A stretch of 64,000 nt of DNA from Daejeonella sp. (lineage in GTDB: Bacteria; Bacteroidota; Bacteroidia; Sphingobacteriales; Sphingobacteriaceae). This document shows, piece after piece, positions 17,943 through 27,320 of the stretch (its first letter is position 1; every line of letters starts with the position of its first letter). The notes under the pieces were generated by a model. It was not told the origin of the DNA. It did not search any database and was given only the letters and a program-made list of their open reading frames with translations. The position numbers and the translations under genes were made by a program. The stretch covers positions 32,744 to 96,743 of the forward strand of contig NZ_JAUYSS010000068.1 of assembly GCF_030695525.1 (NCBI RefSeq), given 5' to 3'.

Positions 17943-19205
17943 CTAAGGTAGGCTGATAGCATTTTGGTCCAGATTTTTTATTTCTGCATGTATTCTATGT
18001 CTTTTATTTGTTAATCTTGCTTTTCTCAATCGTTTCGCTCTCTTTTTGTTTAGTGAATAGAGGAAAACGAATCCGGATACACCAGCAAGAATAGATGCCA
18101 CTAATACTGAAAATTTAGCTTCAACATTATAGATTGGATTGCTGAAGGAAAGCAGGGCAATGAAAATTGACATGGTAAATCCAATACCCGCAAGTAATCC
18201 TAAACCGAAAACATGTTTCCAGCTTGCTCTTGATGGTAAAGAGGCGATACCTGATTTAACGGCCAACCAGGAAAACAGGGTTACCCCGAGTGGTTTACCT
18301 ATGGTTAAACCGAATATGATGCCTAAACCAAGCGGACTGGTAAGTCCATCTAACATTTTATTTTCGAATTGGATATTCGTGTTTGCTAGTGCAAAAATAG
18401 GCATGATCAGAAAATTTACCGGTCTAACGATCAAGTGTTCTAAATGTTCAAGCGGGGAAGTCCTTTTTACCGGATTGCTTGGAATAGTTAATGCCAGTAA
18501 AACTCCTGCAATGGTAGCATGAATGCCTGAATGGTGTATAAAGTACCAAAGAAATAGGCCGGGGATTATGTAAAAAAACAATCTTTTTACACCCAGATAA
18601 TTCATGGTTATCAGTAAAGACATAATACCTGCAGAATATAATAACTGCATCAAATGCAATTCGTTGGTATAGAAAATAGCTATTACAAGTATAGCTCCAA
18701 GGTCGTCGACGATAGCTAAAGCAGCCAGAAATACTTTTAATGAGGCCGGTACCCGTTTACCAAGCAGTGATAATACACCAAGAGCAAAAGCAATATCAGT
18801 TGCCATGGGTATACCCCAGCCTGATATGGTTTCGAGGTTATAATTGAAAATAAAATAGATTCCGGCAGGAATAAACATTCCACCTAATGCAGCAAATATT
18901 GGCATTGCAGCCTTTCGGGGAGAAGATAATTCCCCTTCAATGATTTCACGCTTAATTTCAAGTCCAATTAATAAAAAGAATATAGCCATCAGGCCATCAT
19001 TTATCCATTGAGATAAAGAATACTCTAACTGAAGGTTGGAACTGCTATATCCAAGTTTTGTAGAAAGTAGATTTTCAAAACCTTCGCCAAGTGCTGAATT
19101 CGCAATAGTTAAAGATACAAGGACAGAAAAGATAAGGATTATACCACCAATTTGTTCAGAACGAAAAAAGTCACGGAATGGTTTTAAGTTTATTGCTTGA
19201 GCCAT
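17943..19205 (-). CDS. nhaA: Na+/H+ antiporter NhaA
   Basis: A 420-residue inner-membrane antiporter that expels Na+ in exchange for H+. Family motifs include GLEIKREIIEGELS, the MATDIAFALGVL segment, and AALAIVDDLGAILVIAIFY with the paired aspartates that bind the ion. About twelve helices are apparent, plus a basic C-terminal tail (KKRAKRLRKARLTNKRHR). It is the second antiporter type in this block, after NhaD. The promoter box lies only 5 bp upstream of the ATG. Confidence 0.95.
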   Translation of the reverse strand: MAQAINLKPFRDFFRSEQIGGIILIFSVLVSLTIANSALGEGFENLLSTKLGYSSSNLQLEYSLSQWINDGLMAIFFLLIGLEIKREIIEGELSSPRKAAMPIFAALGGMFIPAGIYFIFNYNLETISGWGIPMATDIAFALGVLSLLGKRVPASLKVFLAALAIVDDLGAILVIAIFYTNELHLMQLLYSAGIMSLLITMNYLGVKRLFFYIIPGLFLWYFIHHSGIHATIAGVLLALTIPSNPVKRTSPLEHLEHLIVRPVNFLIMPIFALANTNIQFENKMLDGLTSPLGLGIIFGLTIGKPLGVTLFSWLAVKSGIASLPSRASWKHVFGLGLLAGIGFTMSIFIALLSFSNPIYNVEAKFSVLVASILAGVSGFVFLYSLNKKRAKRLRKARLTNKRHRIHAEIKNLDQNAISLP

Positions 19206-19210
19206 GGCGG

Positions 19211-19218
19211 CAAAAATA
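19211..19218 (-). promoter_or_regulatory. -7 box of nhaA
   Basis: Minus-strand TATTTTTG, an exact TAnnTTTG match, ending 5 bp before the nhaA ATG. Such closeness would give a leaderless or nearly leaderless mRNA. No clear -33 TTG was seen. Confidence 0.5.
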
Positions 19219-19315
19219 GTAAAAATTTTCAGGGTGTTTGTCTATTTAAGGTAAGAAAAGGCCAATATAGTGTATTCCAGGCTATTTTATGGAAATTTTA
19301 TTCCATAAAATTCAA

Positions 19316-19936
19316 TTACAAAAATTGATCCAGATCACCCTTTCCCTGCCTTATAATTTCAAATACACCTTCACTGCAATCTACAATCGTAGAAGGCACA
19401 TTATCGCCATATCCTCCATCAATTACCAGATCAACAATATCTTCATACTTTTCATGGATCAGTTCAGGATCTGTTGAATATTCGATAATTTCATCATCAT
19501 CATGTATGGAAGTAGATATGATTGGATTTCCAAGCAGTTTTACAATGGCTCTGGCTATCGTATTGTCAGGGATTCTAATCCCAACAGTCTTTTTATTTGA
19601 GCTCAATAATTTGGGTACATTTTTGTTTGCATTGAAAATAAAAGTAAACGGTCCCGGGAGCGCTTTTTTAATAACCCGGTAGGTCTCGTTATCAATTTGC
19701 CTCGTAAAATCTGAGATATGCCTTAGGTCATAGCATATGAATGAGAAATTTGCTTTTTCAGGTTTAATACCCCTTATTTTACAAATTTTTTCAATGGCTT
19801 TCGAATTGCTGATATCACAGCCCATACCGTAAACGGTATCGGTGGGATAAATTATTATTCCACCTTTTTTAAGGACGTCGACTACCTGCTGGATCACTTT
19901 TTCATTTGGATTTTCAGGGTAGATCTTGATCAACAT
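19316..19936 (-). CDS. Sua5/YciO/YrdC family L-threonylcarbamoyladenylate synthase-like protein
   Basis: A 206-residue YrdC-fold protein that probably makes threonylcarbamoyl-AMP for the t6A37 modification of ANN-decoding tRNAs. The [18 protein letters not shown] motif near the N-terminus and the KxR-like [14 protein letters not shown] segment are visible. There is no C-terminal Sua5 extension. The sequence looks closer to YciO-type members, where the KxR(S/N) motif is altered and activity less certain. It lies downstream of asnS on the same strand, 61 bp away. Confidence 0.85.
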   Translation of the reverse strand: MLIKIYPENPNEKVIQQVVDVLKKGGIIIYPTDTVYGMGCDISNSKAIEKICKIRGIKPEKANFSFICYDLRHISDFTRQIDNETYRVIKKALPGPFTFIFNANKNVPKLLSSNKKTVGIRIPDNTIARAIVKLLGNPIISTSIHDDDEIIEYSTDPELIHEKYEDIVDLVIDGGYGDNVPSTIVDCSEGVFEIIRQGKGDLDQFL

Positions 19937-19997
19937 GTCTAAAAATACGGATTTTTACACATAAACACCCGAATAATGTGTACTCAGTAATATCAGC

Positions 19998-21446
19998 CTA
20001 AAACTCTGCATTTTTTGGTGTTCTTGGGAAAGGGATAACATCCCTGATATTCGTCATTCCGGTAACGAAAAGTACCAATCGCTCAAAACCTAAGCCGAAT
20101 CCGGCATGAGGAGCTGTGCCAAAGCGGCGGGTGTCAAGGTACCATGACATTTCCTCTGCTGGAATATGCATTTCTTCCATTCTCTTTTCAAGCTTGTCAA
20201 GACGTTCCTCACGCTGTGAACCACCTATAATCTCTCCAATACCCGGGAACAAGATATCCATAGCTCTTACAGTTTTTCTTCCTTCTGTATCTGGTTCATT
20301 CAGCCTCATATAAAACGACTTGATATCTGCAGGATAATCAATAAGAATTACCGGCTTTTTGAAGTGTTTTTCCACCAGAAAACGTTCATGTTCCGACTGC
20401 AGGTCTGCACCCCAGCTATCAATCAGGTATTTAAATTGCTTTTTTTGATTAGGCTTGGAATTTCTTAAGATTTGAATGGCTTCGGTATAAGTGATTCGTT
20501 CAAAATTATTTTCAAGGCAGAATTTCAGCTTGGAAAGCAGGTCGAGTTCTGAACGGTCAGCTTGTGGCTTTTGTTTTTCCTCTTCCAGTAACCTGCTGTT
20601 AAGGAACTCCAGTTCATCAGCACAGTGTTCTAATGCATATGAAATCAGATATTTGAGCAATTCCTCAGCCAGGTCCATGTTATCGTTCAGATCATAGAAA
20701 GCCATCTCAGGTTCTATCATCCAGAATTCTGCCAAATGACGTGTAGTATTTGAATTTTCGGCCCGGAAAGTAGGTCCAAAAGTATAGATATCTCCAAAGG
20801 CCATAGCTGCAAGTTCACCTTCCAACTGTCCGGAAACGGTTAGATTGGTAGCTTTTCCGAAGAAATCTTCCTTATAATTTACTGTTCCGTCTTCATTTCG
20901 CGGAATATGATCAGGATCAATCGTTGAAACCCTGAACATTTCACCCGCACCTTCGGCATCCGAAGCGGTAATGATTGGTGTGTGCAGGTACAAAAACCCC
21001 TTATCATTGAAAAATTTATGTACAGCGTAAGCCAGTGCATGCCGAACTTTGAATACTGCATTGAAAGTATTGGTCCGGAAACGCAAGTGGGCAATTTCCC
21101 TTAAAAATTCAAGACTATGTTTTTTAGGTTGTAAAGGAAACTTCTCAGCGTCACTATCACCTAATATTTCGAGGGTATTTACCTTAATTTCAATGCGTTG
21201 TCCTTTACCTAATGACTCCACAATTTCACCGGTCAGTGAAACCGCAGCTCCGGTAGTAAGTCTTTTTAACAGACTATCATCGAAAGAATTAAAATCTACT
21301 ACTGCCTGTATATTCTTGATGGTTGAGCCGTCATTAATGGCAATGAACTGTTTGTTTCTGAATGTTTTAACCCAGCCCATTACAGTTGCCTCTTGCCCGA
21401 AATCAGTACTGTTTAGTAAATCTTTAATTTTTATCCGCTTAGCCAT
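19998..21446 (-). CDS. asnS: Asparaginyl-tRNA synthetase
   Basis: Charges tRNA-Asn with asparagine. The 482-residue class II synthetase has an N-terminal OB-fold anticodon domain (about 1-110) and a catalytic domain with [21 protein letters not shown] (motif 2) and [12 protein letters not shown] with FPRTP (motif 3). The AsnS-type ending [17 protein letters not shown] separates it from AspS. A GatC gene lies elsewhere in the window (58143), so the amidotransferase probably serves Gln rather than Asn. A well-formed promoter is seen just upstream. Confidence 0.96.
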   Translation of the reverse strand: MAKRIKIKDLLNSTDFGQEATVMGWVKTFRNKQFIAINDGSTIKNIQAVVDFNSFDDSLLKRLTTGAAVSLTGEIVESLGKGQRIEIKVNTLEILGDSDAEKFPLQPKKHSLEFLREIAHLRFRTNTFNAVFKVRHALAYAVHKFFNDKGFLYLHTPIITASDAEGAGEMFRVSTIDPDHIPRNEDGTVNYKEDFFGKATNLTVSGQLEGELAAMAFGDIYTFGPTFRAENSNTTRHLAEFWMIEPEMAFYDLNDNMDLAEELLKYLISYALEHCADELEFLNSRLLEEEKQKPQADRSELDLLSKLKFCLENNFERITYTEAIQILRNSKPNQKKQFKYLIDSWGADLQSEHERFLVEKHFKKPVILIDYPADIKSFYMRLNEPDTEGRKTVRAMDILFPGIGEIIGGSQREERLDKLEKRMEEMHIPAEEMSWYLDTRRFGTAPHAGFGLGFERLVLFVTGMTNIRDVIPFPRTPKNAEF

Positions 21447-21463
21447 GTTTTTTCAATGAACTG

Positions 21464-21493
21464 CAAAAATACAAATCGTTCTGTTAACCACAA
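21464..21493 (-). promoter_or_regulatory. Promoter of asnS
   Basis: On the minus strand, TTG (21493-21491), a 19-bp spacer, and TATTTTTG (21471-21464), both exact for the Bacteroidota -33/-7 pattern. The box ends 17 bp before the ATG. Confidence 0.6.
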
Positions 21494-21524
21494 GTCAATC
21501 TAGGATGTGAATAAGGAAGGTTGA

Positions 21525-21950
21525 TTATTTACAGGCAGCAAGGTCTCTTGCAACTTCGGCCTGATCATATTGCCCCTGTTTGTTTCCGAATGAATTAGTG
21601 ATGTAGACGATCAGTTGGGCAATATCAATATCAGCCAGATTGTTGTTTCCGGGCATTTTACCCTGATATACTACATTGTTGATAGTTATCTGTTCAGTTT
21701 GGCCATTCCTGATGATACAGGCAAGCTTTTGCTTATTAGCGATCAGGTAAGTGCTGTCAGTAAGCGGAGGGTATAGTGTGCCTAATCCTTTCCCGTCAGC
21801 ACCATGACAGTTCTGACAATTCTTTTCATATAGTCCTTTGCCGTTAACAAAATAGCGCTTGTAGGTAATGCTGTCTTCATTCTGACATGACTGGATCGTT
21901 ATGACTGGGATGAACAGAAAAAGAAAGATATATATAAACCTATTTCTCAT
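21525..21950 (-). CDS. Cytochrome c lipoprotein
   Basis: A 141-residue class I cytochrome c. A lipoprotein signal ends at Cys22 (IQSC), so the protein is membrane-tethered. The haem motif CQNCH is at 45-49 followed by GADGKGLGTLYPPL, and the distal Met is in YQGKMPGNN. It overlaps the SCO gene by 11 bp and is therefore co-translated with it, pointing to a job around cytochrome oxidase or copper handling. The C-terminus ends with a cysteine (DLAACK) of unknown importance. Confidence 0.9.
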   Translation of the reverse strand: MRNRFIYIFLFLFIPVITIQSCQNEDSITYKRYFVNGKGLYEKNCQNCHGADGKGLGTLYPPLTDSTYLIANKQKLACIIRNGQTEQITINNVVYQGKMPGNNNLADIDIAQLIVYITNSFGNKQGQYDQAEVARDLAACK

Positions 21951-22590
21951 CAGCAGCTTCTTCCCTGAGAAGTTTATCCATGTCTGCTATCAATTGTTTT
22001 ACCTGATCTGCTTTTGTTCCGTCGTATGCACCACGTAACTGTTTTTTAGTATCAACCAGAATAAACCATCCCTGATGTACCAAACCCTGGGGGTCAGAAC
22101 TATCTTCAAATGCGGAAACTAAATAGTTTTTGGCTGCGATATTGAAGATTGAGTCCCGGCTTCCGTGAACGAATTCCCATTGATTCCCTTCTACACCAAG
22201 TTTGGTAGCATAAGTTTTTAATCGGGAGGGTAAATCGTATTTGATATCAATGGTATGGGAAAGTAGTTTAACTTTTGGATTGTCTTTGAATTTTTTATAG
22301 ACATCAAGCATATTCCGGTGCATGATCGGGCATATTGTGTTGCAGGATGTGAAAAAGAAGTCAGCAACATAAATCTTCCCATCAAAATCCTTATCAGTTA
22401 TAATTACACTATCCTGATTAAAATAACTGAAAGGTGAAATCGTTTGGTAAATTGTATCAACTACGGTTTTGCCATCAACAGTTCTCTCTACCGGCTCACG
22501 GTTTCCTAAAATGGGAAGTTTAGTGTCCGACTGATTTGTACAGGATTGAATTACCAGGATGCTAAGGGCAATATACAAGAGCTTTTTCAT
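21940..22590 (-). CDS. SCO1/SenC family copper chaperone lipoprotein
   Basis: A 216-residue thioredoxin-fold protein, probably delivering copper to or reducing the CuA site of cytochrome oxidase. A lipoprotein signal ends at Cys17. The copper-binding CxxxC is TSCNTICP (Cys83 and Cys87), and the conserved histidine is likely in LVHQGWFILVD. It is followed by the overlapping cytochrome c gene. No oxidase subunit lies in the window. The promoter box is 4 bp before the start. Confidence 0.93.
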   Translation of the reverse strand: MKKLLYIALSILVIQSCTNQSDTKLPILGNREPVERTVDGKTVVDTIYQTISPFSYFNQDSVIITDKDFDGKIYVADFFFTSCNTICPIMHRNMLDVYKKFKDNPKVKLLSHTIDIKYDLPSRLKTYATKLGVEGNQWEFVHGSRDSIFNIAAKNYLVSAFEDSSDPQGLVHQGWFILVDTKKQLRGAYDGTKADQVKQLIADMDKLLREEAADEK

Positions 22591-22594
22591 ATTG

Positions 22595-22602
22595 CAAATA
22601 TA
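22595..22602 (-). promoter_or_regulatory. -7 box of the SCO operon
   Basis: Minus-strand TATATTTG, exact TAnnTTTG, ending 4 bp before the ATG. A TTG lies at 22628-22626 with a 23-bp spacer, slightly longer than ideal. A leaderless mRNA is implied. Confidence 0.5.
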
Positions 22603-22706
22603 CTTTGTTTAGCGGGTAGAAAGCCCAAAAAAGGAAAATTAGTCCTGAGGTAATCTAATAAAATTTAAGAGTATGATTCATTTTTCTTTTGAATTTTTAT
22701 CTGATT

Positions 22707-24443
22707 TTAGACTGCCAGATCATGCATAATTTGTTCTATTTTTTCATCAAGCTGTTTGTCCTTAATACCAAATTCCTTAATGTCAGGAAGGGGGGTTTTT
22801 ACACTGCAATAAAATTTGATCTTTGGTTCTGTGCCGGACGGTCTTGCTGACACAATGCATCCATCGGCTGTGATGAATTGTAGTACATCAGATTTTGGTA
22901 AATCCAGTTTTTTAGTGCTTCCGCTGATCAGATCTGTTTCTTTTCCAAGCTCATAATCTTTGAGGCAAACTACTTTTGATCCACCAAGGCTCAAAGGAGT
23001 GTTGAACCGGAATCGTTCCATCATGGATTTAATTTCTTCGGCACCTGTTTTACCCTTTTTAGTGATTGAAACCAGTTTTTCTTTATAAAAGCCATAGGTT
23101 TGGTACATTTTAAGCATTGCCTGGTAAAGGCTGCTGCCCTGATCCTTGTAATAAGCAGCCATTTCTGCGATAAAGGCACAGGAAATAACTGCGTCTTTAT
23201 CCCTGACAAGTTCACCAACCAGATAACCATAACTTTCCTCACCACCAGCAATGAAGGTTTTCTTTCCCTGGAGTTCTGTAATCAAAGCTCCGATCCATTT
23301 GAAACCGGTGAGAGTTTCATAGAAATTTACGTTTTTCGATTCTGCAATATCTCCGATCAGTTTGGTGGTTACTATGGTGGATACAATGTACTCGTTCCCT
23401 GTGAGTTTACCCTTTTGCTCCCATGCATTCAATAAATAATTGATTAGCAGACTTCCGGTTTGATTGCCATTTAATAAAATAAACTCACCATCATCATTCT
23501 TTACTGCAATTCCTACACGGTCGGCATCCGGGTCGGTTGCAAGTACCAGATCAGCATCAATTTCTACAGCTTTGGAAATTGCCAGAGATAAGGCTTCCTT
23601 CTCTTCCGGATTTGGATAAATTACGGTAGGGAAGTTTCCATCCGGTACTGCCTGCTCTTCAACAATAGTCACAGTTGTAAATCCGAAGCGTTTTAATGCA
23701 GCCGGAACCAGGGTTATACCGGTACCATGAATTGGGGAAAAGACGATTTTGAGGTCATGTTGCCTTTGAATAGCCTCCGGAGAAACAGAAAGTTCGGTAA
23801 TCTTTTTTAAATACAATTCGTCGATCTCCTCAGAGATGTACTCAATATTTTTGTCAATCCTGCCGAACTTAACTTCATTTATATCGCTTATAGCTGAAAC
23901 TTCATCCATAACCATTTGATCATCAGGGGATTTGAATTGTCCTCCGTCTGAGCCATAGGCCTTATATCCATTATATTCTTTTGGGTTATGTGATGCAGTG
24001 ATCATTACCCCGCTTCGGCATCCAAGGTGTCGGATAGCAAATGAAAGTTCCGGTGTTGGTCTAAGTTCCCTGAAGAAATAAACATGTATTCCATTAGCTG
24101 AGAATACCTCAGCTGTGATTTTTGCGAAAAAATCGGATTTGTTCCTGCTGTCGTGGGCAATGGTAACACTGATCTTTTCGCCGGGATATTTCTTGAGCAG
24201 GTAATTGCATAATCCCTGGGTTGCAGTCCCTATGGTGTACTTATTGATGCGGTTAGAACCAGGCCCCATAGTACCTCGAAGCCCTCCGGTTCCAAATTCG
24301 AGATCCTTATAGAAAGAATCGCTTAGCTCAGTATACGATCCTGAATTCAGTAGTTCAGTGATTTCCTTCTTTGTCGCTTCATCATAGCTTCCCGAGAGCC
24401 AATTGTTTATCTTATTTAAGACAGAGGGTTCTAACTCATTCAT
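22707..24443 (-). CDS. Phosphoglucomutase / phosphomannomutase
   Basis: A 578-residue alpha-D-phosphohexomutase interconverting hexose 1- and 6-phosphates. The four family motifs are visible: the phospho-serine Ser151 in TASHNPKEYNGYK, the metal loop DPDADRVG near 304, the sugar-specificity loop GGEESYGYL, and the phosphate site SARPSGTEPKIKFY. Length and sequence resemble the PgcA-type phosphoglucomutase rather than GlmM or ManB. It is monocistronic. Substrate preference cannot be fixed from sequence alone. Confidence 0.93.
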   Translation of the reverse strand: MNELEPSVLNKINNWLSGSYDEATKKEITELLNSGSYTELSDSFYKDLEFGTGGLRGTMGPGSNRINKYTIGTATQGLCNYLLKKYPGEKISVTIAHDSRNKSDFFAKITAEVFSANGIHVYFFRELRPTPELSFAIRHLGCRSGVMITASHNPKEYNGYKAYGSDGGQFKSPDDQMVMDEVSAISDINEVKFGRIDKNIEYISEEIDELYLKKITELSVSPEAIQRQHDLKIVFSPIHGTGITLVPAALKRFGFTTVTIVEEQAVPDGNFPTVIYPNPEEKEALSLAISKAVEIDADLVLATDPDADRVGIAVKNDDGEFILLNGNQTGSLLINYLLNAWEQKGKLTGNEYIVSTIVTTKLIGDIAESKNVNFYETLTGFKWIGALITELQGKKTFIAGGEESYGYLVGELVRDKDAVISCAFIAEMAAYYKDQGSSLYQAMLKMYQTYGFYKEKLVSITKKGKTGAEEIKSMMERFRFNTPLSLGGSKVVCLKDYELGKETDLISGSTKKLDLPKSDVLQFITADGCIVSARPSGTEPKIKFYCSVKTPLPDIKEFGIKDKQLDEKIEQIMHDLAV

Positions 24444-24575
24444 GGATTTTTTATTTTAAGGTAAGGCATTAATTCTTCTTTTTATAAGGAATTATTGATG
24501 CCAAATTAAATTCTGTTCGATATAAAATAGCATGAGCTTACCATTCTCCAAACTATTCGTTTATAAGCTCGTGCA

Positions 24576-24593
24576 ATCCCGCACCTGCGGGTA
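24576..24593. repeat. Intergenic palindrome, ATCCCGCA family
   Basis: ATCCCGCA-CC-TGCGGGTA between the divergent phosphohexomutase and lysC genes. Its core TCCCGCA/TGCGGG is shared with 35439-35456 and resembles 41160-41178. Confidence 0.5.
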
Positions 24594-24700
24594 TAAAAAC
24601 AATTATATTCAATGTGAAATATAAGATGCTTTTTCCTAATTTTAGCCTCTCATTGCACAAGTATAAAAATCATTTGCTGCAATTTAAAATTCAAGCTTAA

Positions 24701-26008
24701 ATGAAGGTATTAAAGTTCGGAGGAACATCAGTTGGAAGTCCAGATCGGATCAAAAAATTATTAGACATTATAAACCCTGAAGAAAGACAGATTGTGGTTC
24801 TGTCGGCAGTTTCAGGTACTACAAACAGTTTGCTGGAGATATCACAGGCGTATCTGGCAGGTGATAAATCGAAAGCTGCAGAACTTACAGCCATACTAAA
24901 GGCAAAATATGATTTGTTCATTAAAGAACTTTTTTCTTCGGATGATGGCCTGGAAAATGGAAAAAATCTAATTGATTATCATTTCAATCTTATTTCCTCC
25001 TTTGCCAATGCGCATTTTACAACTATCGAAGAAAAGATTATTCTGGCTCAGGGCGAACTGATATCAACAACCCTGTATCATTTCTATTTGACCGAAATAG
25101 GAGTTAAATCAAAATTGCTATCTGCACTAGTTTTTATGAAGATTGATGAGGATAATGAACCTGTCATTGATTTTATCACAGAACATATTCAGCCTTTACT
25201 CGACCCAGAAACTAACCTCTTTATAACTCAGGGTTATATTTGCCGAAATTCATTTGGTGAGATAGATAATCTGCGCAGGGGAGGAAGTGATTATACAGCT
25301 TCTTTGATTGGTGCTGCTATCCGTGCAGAGGAAGTACAGATATGGACAGATATCGATGGAATGCATAATAATGATCCACGCATAGTAAAGGGTACCAAAC
25401 CTATTGCAAGATTATCTTTTGATGAGGCCGCTGAGCTAGCTTATTTCGGAGCGAAGATACTGCATCCGCAAAGTGTTTTTCCAGCACAGAAATTTAAAGT
25501 TCCGGTTCGATTATTGAACACAATGGAACCTAAAGCCTCCGGAACTTTGATAACCAATGACAGTGAGCGCGGTAAAATTAAATCTATAGCAGCCAAAGAT
25601 GGGATTACGGCGATAAAAATTCAATCCAGCAGAATGCTTCTGGCATATGGATTTTTGAGACGGGTTTTTGAAATATTTGAGCGTTATAAAACACCAATTG
25701 ACATGATTACTACTTCAGAAGTGGCCGTTTCAGTTACTATTGATGATATCAGTAATCTTGCAGAAATTATTAAAGAGCTTAACAATTTCGGAACGGTGGA
25801 AATCGATTATAATCAAACAATTGTTTGTGTTGTAGGTGATTTTGGTGCTGATAAACATGGCTTTGCGGCCAGGGTTTTAGAGGCCCTTAAGCATATTCCA
25901 ATCCGTATGATTTCATATGGTGGAAGCCATTTTAATATTTCCCTTTTAATCAAAGATGGAGATAAGGTTGAAGCTCTCAGGTCATTACATAATCGTTTAT
26001 TTGAATAG
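24701..26008 (+). CDS. lysC: Aspartate kinase
   Basis: Phosphorylates aspartate, the entry to lysine, diaminopimelate, threonine and methionine synthesis. The 435-residue monofunctional enzyme starts with KFGGTSVGSP, has the catalytic-domain RGGSDYTASLIGAAI near 195 and FGAKILHPQS, then two ACT domains (from about 295) including MITTSEVAVSVTID. ACT domains suggest feedback control. It is followed by lysA 37 bp later, a short lysine operon. I saw no leader peptide or lysine riboswitch upstream. Confidence 0.95.
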   Translation: MKVLKFGGTSVGSPDRIKKLLDIINPEERQIVVLSAVSGTTNSLLEISQAYLAGDKSKAAELTAILKAKYDLFIKELFSSDDGLENGKNLIDYHFNLISSFANAHFTTIEEKIILAQGELISTTLYHFYLTEIGVKSKLLSALVFMKIDEDNEPVIDFITEHIQPLLDPETNLFITQGYICRNSFGEIDNLRRGGSDYTASLIGAAIRAEEVQIWTDIDGMHNNDPRIVKGTKPIARLSFDEAAELAYFGAKILHPQSVFPAQKFKVPVRLLNTMEPKASGTLITNDSERGKIKSIAAKDGITAIKIQSSRMLLAYGFLRRVFEIFERYKTPIDMITTSEVAVSVTIDDISNLAEIIKELNNFGTVEIDYNQTIVCVVGDFGADKHGFAARVLEALKHIPIRMISYGGSHFNISLLIKDGDKVEALRSLHNRLFE

Positions 26009-26045
26009 AATCAGCATTTGCCCCCGGGTAGATTAGAGAATTTAT

Positions 26046-27200
26046 ATGTTTAGTAAGGATATAGTTGCCCGTTTCCAAAATTTTGAAACACCATTTTATT
26101 ATTATGATCTGAATGTATTAGATCAGACTTTAACGTCCTGCAAAGCTGCCTCTGAGAAGTTTGGATTTCATGTACATTATGCACTTAAGGCCAATTTCAA
26201 TGATCAGGTCTTGAAAGCAATTGAAAAATCGGGTTTTGGGGCCGACTGTGTTAGTGGAAATGAGGTTAAAAAAGCAATTGAAATAGGCTTTAATCCCGGA
26301 AAAGTTGTTTTTGCAGGAGTAGGTAAGTCAGACAGGGAGATCAATGAAGCTTTAATCAATAATATTTTCTGTTTCAATGTTGAATCAGTTCAGGAACTTG
26401 GAGTAATTAATGAACTTGCTGTAAAACTGCGTAAACAGGCCAGAGTGGCCATTCGAATCAATCCTAATGTGGATGCCCATACTCATCAGTATATTACTAC
26501 CGGACTGGAAGAGAATAAGTTTGGTGTGAATCAATGGGAATTGCCTGCCTGCGTTGAAGAACTTAAAAGATGTTCAAATCTTGAACTGATAGGAATTCAT
26601 TTTCATGTTGGATCTCAGATTACGAACCTGGATGTGTTTAAAAGCCTTTGTCTGAAAGTGAATGAGCTTAATACCTGGTTTCTGGAACGTGGTTTCGATC
26701 TTAAGGTATTGAATGTTGGCGGAGGACTCGGAGTGGATTATCATCATCCTGATGAGAATGCAATCAATGATTTTATAAGTTTTTTTGAAATCTATGATAA
26801 ATTCCTTGAACGCAGGCCTGGTCAGGAAGTTCATTTTGAACTTGGAAGGGCTCTTGTGGCGCAGTGCGGAAGCCTGATTAGTCGGATTCTCTATGTAAAA
26901 AATGGTTTAAAGAAGAATTTTCTGGTTTTGGATGCCGGGATGACTGAATTGATGCGCCCCGCTTTATATCAGGCCTATCATAAGATTGAAAATGTCAGTG
27001 CAGATTCTGCAAATCCCATTGTTTCGTATGATGTTGTTGGTCCTATTTGTGAAAGTACTGACTGCTTCGGTAAAGAAGTTGAATTGCCGGAATCAAAGCG
27101 AGGGGATATCATTGCAATTAGGACAGCTGGTGCTTACGGTGAAGTGATGGCTTCAGGATATAACCTGAGAGAGCGTGTTAAATCAGTTTATTCATTATAG
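26046..27200 (+). CDS. lysA: Diaminopimelate decarboxylase
   Basis: Decarboxylates meso-diaminopimelate to lysine with PLP. The 384-residue fold type III enzyme has the PLP lysine Lys48 in HYALKAN, the GIHFHVGSQI segment, the glycine-rich LNVGGGLGVDY loop and CESTDCFGK, which supplies the active-site Cys and Glu. It is co-transcribed with lysC. A strong terminator follows. Confidence 0.95.
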   Translation: MFSKDIVARFQNFETPFYYYDLNVLDQTLTSCKAASEKFGFHVHYALKANFNDQVLKAIEKSGFGADCVSGNEVKKAIEIGFNPGKVVFAGVGKSDREINEALINNIFCFNVESVQELGVINELAVKLRKQARVAIRINPNVDAHTHQYITTGLEENKFGVNQWELPACVEELKRCSNLELIGIHFHVGSQITNLDVFKSLCLKVNELNTWFLERGFDLKVLNVGGGLGVDYHHPDENAINDFISFFEIYDKFLERRPGQEVHFELGRALVAQCGSLISRILYVKNGLKKNFLVLDAGMTELMRPALYQAYHKIENVSADSANPIVSYDVVGPICESTDCFGKEVELPESKRGDIIAIRTAGAYGEVMASGYNLRERVKSVYSL

Positions 27201-27226
27201 TAGGGTATAATTTATTTTTTGAACAG

Positions 27227-27258
27227 AAAGCCCATATCTTTATAGAAATGGGCTTTTT
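27227..27258 (+). terminator. Terminator of lysC-lysA
   Basis: Stem AAAGCCCAT / ATGGGCTTT with a 12-nt loop, running into five Ts. Confidence 0.8.
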
Positions 27259-27320
27259 AATTTGTAGCCAGGCCTGATATTAATTTCTGATATTTTAATT
27301 TTTATCCAATACATCAAAAA

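Noticed and set aside
24444..24700. Possible lysine riboswitch or leader peptide before lysC
   Set aside because: A 30-codon frame (24531-24623) exists but has only scattered Lys codons and no terminator; no riboswitch core was recognisable.
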